Positions 7,516 through 14,058 of a stretch of 15,399 nucleotides of DNA are shown here, one piece after another. The position numbers and the translations under genes are program-made. Where the stretch lies: the NCBI GenBank assembly GCA_030039695.1, contig JASHVB010000545.1, positions 1-15,399 of the forward strand. The letters run 5' to 3'. The notes beneath the pieces are model-generated. The model saw only the letters and a program-made list of their open reading frames with translations, was not told where the DNA came from and searched no databases. Within the stretch, counting starts at the first letter, position 1. Every line of letters begins with the position of its first letter. This DNA comes from Acetobacteraceae bacterium. GTDB lineage: Bacteria; Pseudomonadota; Alphaproteobacteria; Acetobacterales; Acetobacteraceae.

Positions 7516-7803
7516 GGACCTCCTCCGGGATTCCGCCGAGCAGACATATCAGGTCAAAAAGTGCGCCCTCAAAAAGCGCGCCAGGTCCAACGCCGCTGAG
7601 ACCAATAGACTGCAAGTTGGTCCAAGACCGGGCTCGAAGCGGAGGTTTGGCGCGACGGGCTGTCCGCCGATCATGACGGCGGTGGCGTAGACGCTGATCA
7701 TCGGGCTTGGTTTCTCCGATCAACCGGACCGCGGCCCTCGCGCCGAACAGGCACGCGATCGTGGTGTTGGCGATGGCGCGTGCCGGCGCCGAGATTCTCA
7801 GCA
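7516..7803. other. Spacer between phaZ and the DUF6489-like gene
   Basis: This 288-bp spacer carries the 14-bp tandem repeat listed separately. A - strand frame from ATG 7701 to TGA 7549 would encode 50 aa (beginning MISVYATAVMIGG), but it has only a distant GGAG and no family I recognise, so I do not call it a gene. No clear terminator for the PHA operon is visible. Confidence 0.4.
7554..7582. repeat. Tandem 14-bp direct repeat, period 15
   Basis: TCAAAAAGTGCGCC at 7554-7567 is repeated as TCAAAAAGCGCGCC at 7569-7582, one mismatch, one base between copies. It lies 39-67 bp upstream of the DUF6489-like start, the normal place for an operator on the - strand. The A5 runs recur at 15 bp, so the copies are not on the same helix face. 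Confidence 0.6.
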
Positions 7804-8712
7804 TCATCCCAAGCACCGCGGTTGCCAGCCGTCGAGCCCCGGTGAGCGATGGGTGCGGTTCCGGGAGGCCGAAGCCGGTCGCCGATCCTCTGGAGGATCC
7901 GTTGCGGGTGCTTCGAATATGAACTGCTCGATGGTCCGGGCGGCCTCTTCAGGGTGCGTCAGAATGAAGAGATGGCCCGAGCCAACGACCTCGAGACGGG
8001 CATCGGGCAGACGGTTTGCCAGGATCCGGCCGTTCACCACAGGGACGATCGGGTCGTCTCTGCCCATCATGATGAGGACCGGGAGCTTCAGCTGCGGCAG
8101 CCATAACCAGCTGGTCCAACCGACCGCGGCCAAGAGCTGAAACAGGTAGCCGCGCGAACTGCCCCGCCGGAGCGCCGCCGCGTGCTCTGCCAGGCGGTGG
8201 CGGTCCCATCGCAGCTGACCGCCGTAGATGTCGGGGCCAACCCTCATCATGTAATCGGGGTCGGCGTAGCGGCGCGGCGTGGCGAGTTTCGCCAGCACGA
8301 TGGGGTCGCCTGGCACCATCACGAAGCCCGCTGAGGTGGCCGCGAGCGTCAGCGTCCGGCTGCGTTCGGGATGGTCATGAACGAATTGTTGTGCCAGCCC
8401 TCCGCCCCAGGAGACACCGAAGACGTCGACCACGCCGATACCGAGCTGGTCCAGCAACCGGCCAGCTAGCCGCGACAGCCAACTCAGCCGATAGGGGACC
8501 GTCGGGGCTGGCGAGCCGCCGACACCGGGAACGTCGAAGGTCACGATCCGCGTCCGACGGAACCGCTCAGCGAAGGACGCAATGGTCTCCAGGCTGGCGC
8601 CGATGCCGTTGAAGACGAGCAGTGTCCGCTCGGCATCGGCCGGCCCCAGCATCGCCACGCGCAGATCCTGCCCGGCGACCTGCAGCATGCGGATATCGGC
8701 CTGCGCGCTCAT
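7804..8712 (-). CDS. phaZ: Intracellular poly(3-hydroxyalkanoate) depolymerase (mcl-type, alpha/beta hydrolase)
   Basis: Serine hydrolase that releases hydroxyalkanoate monomers from intracellular granules. The 302-aa product keeps the features of the Pseudomonas PhaZ: LLVFNGIGASLE (31-42, oxyanion region), FDVPGVGGS (59-67), the nucleophile elbow GVSWGG (99-104, S101), YGGQLR (163-168), GRDDPIVP (217-224, D220) and GSGHLFI (244-250, H247). S101/D220/H247 correspond, with an offset of one, to S102/D221/H248 of the P. putida enzyme. The last 35 residues (Pro/Arg-rich) extend beyond the usual roughly 283-aa length and look unstructured. The start overlaps the phaC stop as ATGA without a Shine-Dalgarno sequence, so it is translated by coupling to phaC. 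A generic alpha/beta hydrolase is the only alternative; the context makes PhaZ very likely. Confidence 0.88.
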   Translation of the reverse strand: MSAQADIRMLQVAGQDLRVAMLGPADAERTLLVFNGIGASLETIASFAERFRRTRIVTFDVPGVGGSPAPTVPYRLSWLSRLAGRLLDQLGIGVVDVFGVSWGGGLAQQFVHDHPERSRTLTLAATSAGFVMVPGDPIVLAKLATPRRYADPDYMMRVGPDIYGGQLRWDRHRLAEHAAALRRGSSRGYLFQLLAAVGWTSWLWLPQLKLPVLIMMGRDDPIVPVVNGRILANRLPDARLEVVGSGHLFILTHPEEAARTIEQFIFEAPATDPPEDRRPASASRNRTHRSPGLDGWQPRCLG

Positions 8713-10346
8713 GACGCGGACACCAGGACGTAGCTGCCGGGGGCGCCGACGCCCGGTTCATGCTTCTGCGACCCCAATGTCGTCGGTGCTGCGACCTTGC
8801 CGCCACCGTGCGCGCTCAGCCACCCCGCCCAGTGCGGCCACCAACTGCCCTGATGGGTCTCTGCACCGGCCAGGAAGGCGTCGGCTGTCGTCGGATTGAC
8901 GGCGTTGGTCAGAAATCGGGCTCTGGGGTTCCCGGGGGGGTTGATCAGCGACTGGATATGGCCGGACTGGCTGAGCACGTACTCCCACCTGCCGCCCAGG
9001 CCCTGGGTCGTCAGGTAAGTGCCGCGCCATGGTGTGATGTGGTCAGTCTCGCCGCCGACGATGTAGGCGTCGCAGGTGATCTGCGCGAGATCCAGCTTGT
9101 GGCCGCTAATGGTCGGTCCATTGCCGCCGACCATGCCGCCGTGCTGCAACAGGTCAAGGAGGTCGCCGTGCAGTGCGGCGGGCAGGTTGGTGGTGTCGCT
9201 GTTCCAGTAGAGTATGTCGAAAGCCGGCGGCGTCTGACCGAGCAGATAGTTGTTCACCCAATAGGCCCAAATCAGGTCGTTGGGTCTAAGCCAGGCGAAC
9301 GCTCGTTCGAGGTCACGGCCTTCGAGGACGCCCTTCGAGCGCGAGAAAAGCTTTGCGAACTCCAGCACCTCGATATTGGCAAAGAGGCCGAGCGAGGTGT
9401 CTCGGTTGCCCTCGACGTCGATGATCGCAACGAGGAGCGAGAAGCTTTCCGCCCGTTTCGTCCTACGGGCGCCCCAGAGCGCGATCAACAGCGCTGCAGT
9501 GATCCCGCCCGAGCAGGCGCCAACGATGTTAAGCGTCTCCGAACCGGTGATGTCGCAGGCCGCTGCGCTGGCGCGGTCGAGCGCGAGAACATAGCTTTCC
9601 AGGTCCCAGTCGGCCTCAGCATCGCTCGGGTTGCGCCAGCTGACGATGAACACCTGGTGGCCTTGGCCGACGAGGTATTCCACGATCGACCGGCCGGGGG
9701 TGAGATCCCAGATGTAGAATTTGTTGATCTGCGGCGGCACGATAAAGACCGGCACTTTCCAGACTTCATTGGTCTTGGGCGCGTACTGGATCAGCTCCAG
9801 GTGATCTTCAACATAAACCGCCTTGCCCTCTGATGTCCCGAGGTTCTCGCCCAGCCGGAACTTGGACTTGTCGACCATCGAGGGCAGTCCGTTGTTGGTG
9901 GTCATGTCGTCCATGAAGTGCTGCAGGCCAGCGACCAGGTTCTGACCACCCGCATCCAGGGTCGCCTTGATTGCAGTGGGGTTGGTCAACAGCGCGTTGG
10001 TGGGTGCCAGCGCGTCGGTGAGCAGGTTTGCGAGCAGCTTGACGCGCAGCTTGTCGCGTTCGGGCACGTCCAGACTGTCGATCCAGTGTGTGATCGCGCC
10101 CGACCAGGCCAAATAACTCTGCATCAGGAAGCGGTAGCCGGGGTTCGAGGTCCAGACAGGGTCCTTGAACCGCTTGTCACTTCTGTCAGGCTCGATTTCG
10201 GACTGGCCGGTCAGACATCTCAGCATCGTCCGGCTCGCGGCCATCGAGCCGCAGAGGGCGGTCATAGGCTGGGTGAAGGCCTGGACGTAGAACTTGCCAA
10301 TCGACATTGCGAGGTCTGCGGCTGATTCCATGCGTTTGCGCTCCAT
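8709..10346 (-). CDS. phaC: Polyhydroxyalkanoate synthase, class II-like
   Basis: Polymerises (R)-3-hydroxyacyl-CoA into PHA at the granule surface. The 545-aa product has the modified lipase box GACSGG (276-281, nucleophile C278), catalytic D435 in GGETDHITPW and H463 in SQSGHIQSLINPPGNPRARF. GACSGG, the SGHIQS-NPPGNP block, the SWWPHWAGWL motif (501-510) and the length resemble Pseudomonas class II (mcl) synthases rather than class I enzymes of about 590 aa with G-x-C-V-G-G. The N-terminal 60 residues differ from the Pseudomonas proteins. ATG 10346 is preceded by GGGAGGGG three bases away; a longer frame to 10436 would overlap the small upstream frame and is less likely. There is no partner phaE or phaR subunit next to it. 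Polymer chain length is inferred from similarity only. Confidence 0.92.
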   Translation of the reverse strand: MERKRMESAADLAMSIGKFYVQAFTQPMTALCGSMAASRTMLRCLTGQSEIEPDRSDKRFKDPVWTSNPGYRFLMQSYLAWSGAITHWIDSLDVPERDKLRVKLLANLLTDALAPTNALLTNPTAIKATLDAGGQNLVAGLQHFMDDMTTNNGLPSMVDKSKFRLGENLGTSEGKAVYVEDHLELIQYAPKTNEVWKVPVFIVPPQINKFYIWDLTPGRSIVEYLVGQGHQVFIVSWRNPSDAEADWDLESYVLALDRASAAACDITGSETLNIVGACSGGITAALLIALWGARRTKRAESFSLLVAIIDVEGNRDTSLGLFANIEVLEFAKLFSRSKGVLEGRDLERAFAWLRPNDLIWAYWVNNYLLGQTPPAFDILYWNSDTTNLPAALHGDLLDLLQHGGMVGGNGPTISGHKLDLAQITCDAYIVGGETDHITPWRGTYLTTQGLGGRWEYVLSQSGHIQSLINPPGNPRARFLTNAVNPTTADAFLAGAETHQGSWWPHWAGWLSAHGGGKVAAPTTLGSQKHEPGVGAPGSYVLVSAS

Positions 10347-10357
10347 GTTCCCCTCCC

Positions 10358-10468
10358 TCAGTCCACCGCCAGCGCATCGGCGACGCGCGCGGGCTTGCCC
10401 ACGTTCTCGACGTTCGATGTCGCGGCGAGTTGCCAAAGCCCGCTGCCGTGTCCTTGGAGTGCGAGCAT
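10358..10468 (-). CDS. Putative 36-aa small protein between fadD and phaC
   Basis: A short frame starting MLALQGHGSGLWQLAATSN and ending at TGA 10358-10360. The fadD stop TGA (10479-10481) is followed directly by GGAGGAG (10472-10478), then two tandem ATG codons (10471 and 10468); the second gives a 5-base spacing from GGAGG. The frame's own stop leads straight into GGGAGGGG and the phaC ATG 11 bases later. The stop-SD-start chain is what a translationally coupled cistron looks like. I recognise no family, and it has no signal peptide or clear transmembrane segment. It could instead be a remnant of a longer gene or a leader that only couples fadD to phaC translation. Confidence 0.45.
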   Translation of the reverse strand: MLALQGHGSGLWQLAATSNVENVGKPARVADALAVD

Positions 10469-10478
10469 CATCTCCTCC

Positions 10479-12116
10479 TCAACCCAAGGCTATCTTGTGA
10501 AGCTCTCTGCGCAAGATCTTGCCGACATTTGACTTCGGCAGCGCGTCAACGAAGAAGATCTGCTTCGGTACCTTGTAGGCGGCGAGTTCCTTGCGGCAGT
10601 GCGCGATGATTTGTTCTGACGTCAACTCAGCGAAAGGGGCCTTCACCACGTAAACGCGCACCGCCTCACCGGTCCTGATATCCGGCACGCCAGTGCAAGC
10701 GCATTCGGCGACTCCGTGGCAGGCTGTGATCACCGCCTCGACCTCGTTGGGGTAGACGTTGAACCCGGAGACGATGACCATGTCCTTCTTGCGGTCGACG
10801 ATCTTCAGGAATCCGCCCGCGGTGAATATGCCGACATCGCCGGTCTTGAAGTAGCCGTCCGGGGTGAAGGCCGTGGCGTTCGCCGCGTCGTTGTTCCAGT
10901 AGCCGCGCATCACCTGCGGGCCTTTCGCGCAGATCTCTCCTGCCTCGCCCTCGGGCACTTCGCCGCCGTCGTTGTCGATCAACTTGATGTCGGTCGAGGG
11001 GACTGGCAGGCCGCAGGTTTCGGTGAACTCGGTTACCGACATTGGGTTTAGGCAAAGAAGCGGCGAGGTTTCACTGAGACCATAGCCTTCTTTGATGTGC
11101 TTGCCGGTCAGCTCCTTCCACTTCTGCGAGGTCGTCTTGATCACCGCGGCGCCGCCGCCGATCGCAGCCTTGTAGTTGGAGAGATCCGCGTCTTTGAAGG
11201 CCGGGGCGGTGGCAAGACCCTGGAACAGGGTGTTGACGCCCGGGATCACCGAGAACTTCGCGTTCTTGATGGCGGCGCAGAAGGCGTCCATGTCTCGTGG
11301 GTTCGGGATCAGGATGCCCTTGGCCCCTGCCGAGGCGTACGCGAGCATGAGCATCAGTCCGAAGATGTGGTAGAGTGGGAGGGCAAGCACCACCACTTCC
11401 TTGCCAGGTTCGACCGCCTCGGGCGTGTGCGCCTTGAACTGCTCGATATTTGCGAGGAGGTTGCGGTGGGTCAGCACCGCGCCCTTCGAAAGTCCGGTCG
11501 TCCCGCCGGTGTACTGCAGGAACAGAATATCGTCGCCAGCGAGGTCGACCGGGTCGAAGGCGAGCCGGGCACCTTCGGCCAACGCGTCGGCGAAGCGAAC
11601 CGCGGAGCTCAGGCGCGGGTCCTGCGGTGGGCTCGGGATGGCGATGCCCGCGGCATCACCGAGTGTCACAGTGATGACGGTTTTGACTGGCGTGTCGGCG
11701 ACGATCTCGGCGAGCGTTGAGGTCGAGGCGGTGAAGATGATGATAATCTCGGCGCCGGCATCATTGAGCTGGTGCTGTAATTCGTGCGGTGTGTACAGCG
11801 GATTGACGTTGACCTGTGCCGCACCGGCGCGATGGATACCAAGCATCGCTACTGGAAAGGCGAAGACATTCGGCACCATCAGGGCGATGCGGTCGCCCCG
11901 GCGGACCCCCAGCTTCTTCTGCAACCAGGCGGCGAAGGCGCGCGAGGCACGGTCCACTTCGGCATACGTCATTGTCCGGCCGAAGCATTCAAAGGCCGGG
12001 CGATCGGCATATTGGGCGACGGCACGATCAAACAGCGCGACCGTAGACGAATAGGCGTCTGCGTCGATCTCCAACGGCACGCCAGGGCTGTAGGTCTTGG
12101 TCCACGGCTTGTGCAT
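10479..12116 (-). CDS. fadD: Long-chain fatty-acid-CoA ligase
   Basis: Activates fatty acids to acyl-CoA with ATP via an acyl-adenylate. The 545-aa product is similar along its length to E. coli FadD (561 aa): NVNPLYTPHELQHQLND (103-119), P-loop YTGGTTGLSKG (202-212), ALPLYHIFGL (245-254), GYGLSETSP (344-352), TGD (425-427), DRKKDMVIVSGFNVYPNEVE (441-460) and PKSNVGKILRREL (527-539) with catalytic K533. ATG 12116 has AGGGAGG ten bases upstream. It sits between phasin and phaC in the PHA operon, so it probably supplies acyl-CoA from exogenous fatty acids, or recycles acids released by PhaZ. Substrate length is inferred; a hydroxyacyl-CoA ligase role is a reasonable alternative. Confidence 0.93.
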   Translation of the reverse strand: MHKPWTKTYSPGVPLEIDADAYSSTVALFDRAVAQYADRPAFECFGRTMTYAEVDRASRAFAAWLQKKLGVRRGDRIALMVPNVFAFPVAMLGIHRAGAAQVNVNPLYTPHELQHQLNDAGAEIIIIFTASTSTLAEIVADTPVKTVITVTLGDAAGIAIPSPPQDPRLSSAVRFADALAEGARLAFDPVDLAGDDILFLQYTGGTTGLSKGAVLTHRNLLANIEQFKAHTPEAVEPGKEVVVLALPLYHIFGLMLMLAYASAGAKGILIPNPRDMDAFCAAIKNAKFSVIPGVNTLFQGLATAPAFKDADLSNYKAAIGGGAAVIKTTSQKWKELTGKHIKEGYGLSETSPLLCLNPMSVTEFTETCGLPVPSTDIKLIDNDGGEVPEGEAGEICAKGPQVMRGYWNNDAANATAFTPDGYFKTGDVGIFTAGGFLKIVDRKKDMVIVSGFNVYPNEVEAVITACHGVAECACTGVPDIRTGEAVRVYVVKAPFAELTSEQIIAHCRKELAAYKVPKQIFFVDALPKSNVGKILRRELHKIALG

Positions 12117-12147
12117 CTCTTTGCCTCCCTACGGGGTGTGGGGTTTC

Positions 12148-12174
12148 CCCGGCCAGCCCTGATGGACGGCCGGG
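12148..12174 (-). other. Intercistronic GC hairpin between phasin and fadD
   Basis: In the 65-bp gap CCCGGCC and GGCCGGG (12148-12154 and 12168-12174) form a perfect 7-bp stem with a 13-nt loop, and an alternative GGGG/CCCC pairing lies at 12140-12150. No T-tract follows on the - strand. It could stabilise or partly terminate the phasin transcript, favouring high phasin levels, or form part of a processing site. Confidence 0.4.
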
Positions 12175-12181
12175 ACAACGA

Positions 12182-12541
12182 TCATGCCGCCTTGTCCTGC
12201 TTCAGCAGCGCAGTGAAAGGCGCGACAACGTCCATGGTCTTGGCATTGGCGAGATCGGCAAATTCCTTGGCGTGGGCCGTAGAGGTCTCGAGTCGACGCT
12301 GCATCCAGGCGGCCTGTAGTTCGGTGACCTCACGCAGGCTTCGCGCCTTGACAGTCGCATCGAGGTGCCGGCTGGCCTCGGTGGCGATTTCGCGGCCGAA
12401 GTCGCCGACGGTCCGGCTGAGCGCGAGCACGCCGCTCATATAATTGTGGCTCGCGGCCGCCAGAGCGCCCAACAGCTCGGTCGTGATCTTCAGCCGCCGG
12501 CCGAGTCTGGTCGCGGGAGCAGGGGTTGCTTCAGTCTTCAT
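12182..12541 (-). CDS. Phasin family protein (PHA granule-associated)
   Basis: A 119-aa, almost wholly helical protein of the phasin type (Phasin_2-like) that coats PHA granules and controls their number and size. The sequence shows ITTELLGALAAASHNYMSGV (19-38) and heptad-like runs through ATEASRHLDATVKARSL, LQAAWMQRRLETSTAHAKEF and ADLANAKTMDVVAPF, as is usual for the family. ATG 12541 follows GGAGAG by four bases; longer frames to 12667 would add a non-conserved, polar N-terminus with no ribosome-binding site. It is the first gene of the PHA operon, 65 bp before fadD. The likeness to phasins is by pattern, reinforced by phaC and phaZ in the same operon. I give no phaP symbol because phasin types are hard to tell apart. 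Confidence 0.8.
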   Translation of the reverse strand: MKTEATPAPATRLGRRLKITTELLGALAAASHNYMSGVLALSRTVGDFGREIATEASRHLDATVKARSLREVTELQAAWMQRRLETSTAHAKEFADLANAKTMDVVAPFTALLKQDKAA

Positions 12542-13080
12542 GGTTCTCTCCATTGCGGTTCTTTCGATGGCCGGCACGTTCGCAGGTTGGCCGGCATCAC
12601 TCTTGGGACCACGCGATGGATTTTTGAGATTTCGCGCCAGGTCGTCTGTAGACAGGACCGTGACCAATGGCGCGGCGAGGAGGCTCGTGGCGCTAGCCGC
12701 TTCCGCGCCTGCCAGTGCACTTGGCAGCTTGGTCGGGCGTGGGAACCTCTCGCAGGGCGGCCATCAAGGAATTCTTCCGGACGTCCAGAACAATTCGCGC
12801 AGAAGGGCAAGGCTCTCGCCGAGGCGGACCGCCGCTGGGACGCTGAGGCGCCCTGACCCGCCGCGCGCAAAACGGCATTATCGAGATTTTATGGGCAAAA
12901 GCGGCGCGTGGCTGTTTGCCGAGCGCCTGCTTTGCGTCGACTGGCTGGAGCAACGGACCCTGTCATTAATGCTCCGCCGTCAGGCCACGCACGTCGCCTC
13001 AACGTGGCCACGGACGGGAATGGTCGGCGGGTGAGCGCTGCCAAGAGGATCTCGCCGTTGCGCGGACGGGAGGGCTGCCG

Positions 13081-13278
13081 GTGGATGCATCGGCCACTAT
13101 CGACTATTCCGACGCTGCTGGGTGCGCCGACCGGCGGCCTGGCCTCGGTGCTGCGCATGGGATGCGCACTATCTTCGCGAGAACTGACGACGCATTTCAG
13201 GTGTTCTACCTGGTCCCCCACGTGTCGGCGGCGACGGGCGGCTGTCAGGTTGCCATTAGCGACTGGATGACTGAATGA
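13081..13278 (+). CDS. Doubtful 65-aa hypothetical protein
   Basis: GTG at 13081 is six bases after GGGAGGG (13068-13074), a good ribosome-binding site, and opens a 65-codon frame ending in QVAISDWMTE and TGA at 13276-13278. I recognise no family. The second half (RTIFARTDDAFQVFYLVPHV) looks more protein-like than the first, which is Arg/Gly/Asp-rich, and third-position G+C is only moderately raised. It may be a chance frame or the surviving end of a decayed gene. Confidence 0.25.
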   Translation: MDASATIDYSDAAGCADRRPGLGAAHGMRTIFARTDDAFQVFYLVPHVSAATGGCQVAISDWMTE

Positions 13279-13429
13279 AGGACCTGGGTGAAGCTCCTTC
13301 GGCCAATCGCCAGCGGCGGCTGAGGTCGCCTCCACAACGTAGTCCGACCGCACGGGCCTGGTATCGAAGTAAAGGCAAAAAAGATCGGCGGATCACGTTA
13401 TGATACGGCAGACCCGCGCCACGCCAGAG

Positions 13430-13452
13430 GGCCGGCCTTGCGCGGGCCGGCC
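13430..13452. terminator. GGCCGGCC hairpin downstream of the cupin gene
   Basis: GGCCGGCC at 13430-13437 and 13445-13452 pair over a 7-nt loop (8-bp all-GC stem). On the + strand a T-rich stretch follows (GTTTCTT at about 13456-13462). On the - strand it lies about 60 bp after the cupin stop but without a T-run. It is a reasonable terminator candidate, stronger in the + direction. Confidence 0.4.
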
Positions 13453-13513
13453 TAGTGTTTCTTCGTGTGGTGTCCGGAGGTGAACGGCCGGCTCAAGGCC
13501 GACCAGGACGGCT

Positions 13514-13960
13514 TCACTCCGCCGCCAACGCCTGCGGCTGTTGCTGCGTGCGCAGTTTCTCCATCACCTCCCAGTTCGTGTAACGGGTAAAGCCGTTCTC
13601 GTTAAAGAACAAGATTGGCCCGTTGGAGATGAAAACATAGACGGTGTCTTCCAACGCTTTGGTCTCGTCATGTAGCACCCCGGAGGGTTCATAGACGTAA
13701 TCCCCGGCATTCAACACGCCGTCGCGCACCTGCAGCTTGCCTGACACGATGAAGACATGGGCGCCCGCGAGATGTTTATGGGGCGGCGCGGCATAGCCCT
13801 TTTTCCACTGGTGCAGCGACGCCCAGCTTCCGGATTCGCGCCCGACCCACAGCACCTTTACGGCGGAGGCGGGCGTCTGCTGGATCCATGGCGAGTCCGA
13901 GCGGATCAGCGTGTCCTGGATGTCCTGGAAGACCGGGCGGATGTCTTGCGGCAGCGGCAT
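13514..13960 (-). CDS. Cupin-domain protein, dihydroxyacetophenone-dioxygenase/ChrR-like
   Basis: A 148-aa single-domain cupin. The first cupin motif is visible as PPHKHLAGAHVFIVSG (59-74, H61 and H63, with H68) and the second as AGDYVYEPSGVLHDE (85-99, H97); these histidines are the probable metal ligands. The whole resembles ring-cleaving or C-C-cleaving cupins such as 2,4'-dihydroxyacetophenone dioxygenase and the anti-sigma ChrR cupin family, ending with the conserved-looking GPILFFNENGFTRYTNWE. The expected metal-ligand glutamate is not obvious, so enzymatic activity is not certain. ATG 13960 has GGAGGGAACC directly before it. The gene is transcribed divergently from the P450 across 98 bp, so a shared role in oxidising an aromatic or ketone substrate is possible, but this is inference. 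Confidence 0.8.
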   Translation of the reverse strand: MPLPQDIRPVFQDIQDTLIRSDSPWIQQTPASAVKVLWVGRESGSWASLHQWKKGYAAPPHKHLAGAHVFIVSGKLQVRDGVLNAGDYVYEPSGVLHDETKALEDTVYVFISNGPILFFNENGFTRYTNWEVMEKLRTQQQPQALAAE

Positions 13961-14058
13961 GGTTCCCTCCGTTTGTTGGCTCGCGCAGCTTTGCCCGCTG
14001 GGACGGCGTTGTCGAGGCAGGACTGGACGTCGCGGGCCGCCGCACTAAGTTCCTGCTG

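Larger units (their letters stand above)
12542..13513. other. Gene-poor 972-bp interval between phasin and the cupin gene
   Basis: Several overlapping frames are open here on both strands but all have Arg/Pro/Ala-heavy products with no family signature. The - strand part next to 12541 must hold the PHA-operon promoter, but I see no good -35/-10 pair; GTCTGTAGAC at 12644-12653 is a short palindrome about 105 bp from the phasin start. The best small coding candidate (13081-13278) and a hairpin (13430-13452) are listed separately. The interval may hold degraded genes. Confidence 0.45.

Noticed and set aside
6215..7816. 533-codon frame on the - strand opposite the AraC gene
   Set aside because: Antisense of a clear AraC-family regulator and of the promoter region; composition is not protein-like, with many Arg, His and Gln.
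7884..7899. GATCCTC-TG-GAGGATC palindrome
   Set aside because: Lies inside the phaZ coding region near its C-terminus with a 2-base spacer; no T-tract, probably a coding coincidence.
8760..9833. 357-codon + strand frame opposite phaC
   Set aside because: Shadow of the PHA synthase; no motifs, and all catalytic motifs are on the - strand.
12444..13034. 196-codon + strand frame crossing the phasin start and the spacer
   Set aside because: Overlaps the phasin start and its ribosome-binding site, and the product is low-complexity Arg/Ala/Ser with no recognisable domain.
12889..13353. 154-codon - strand frame in the gene-poor interval
   Set aside because: Arg/Pro/Ser-rich, no family features and no ribosome-binding site; treated as a chance frame in GC-rich DNA.
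13399..13404. TATGAT box resembling a -10 element
   Set aside because: No -35 element at a suitable distance and no gene directly downstream on the + strand.
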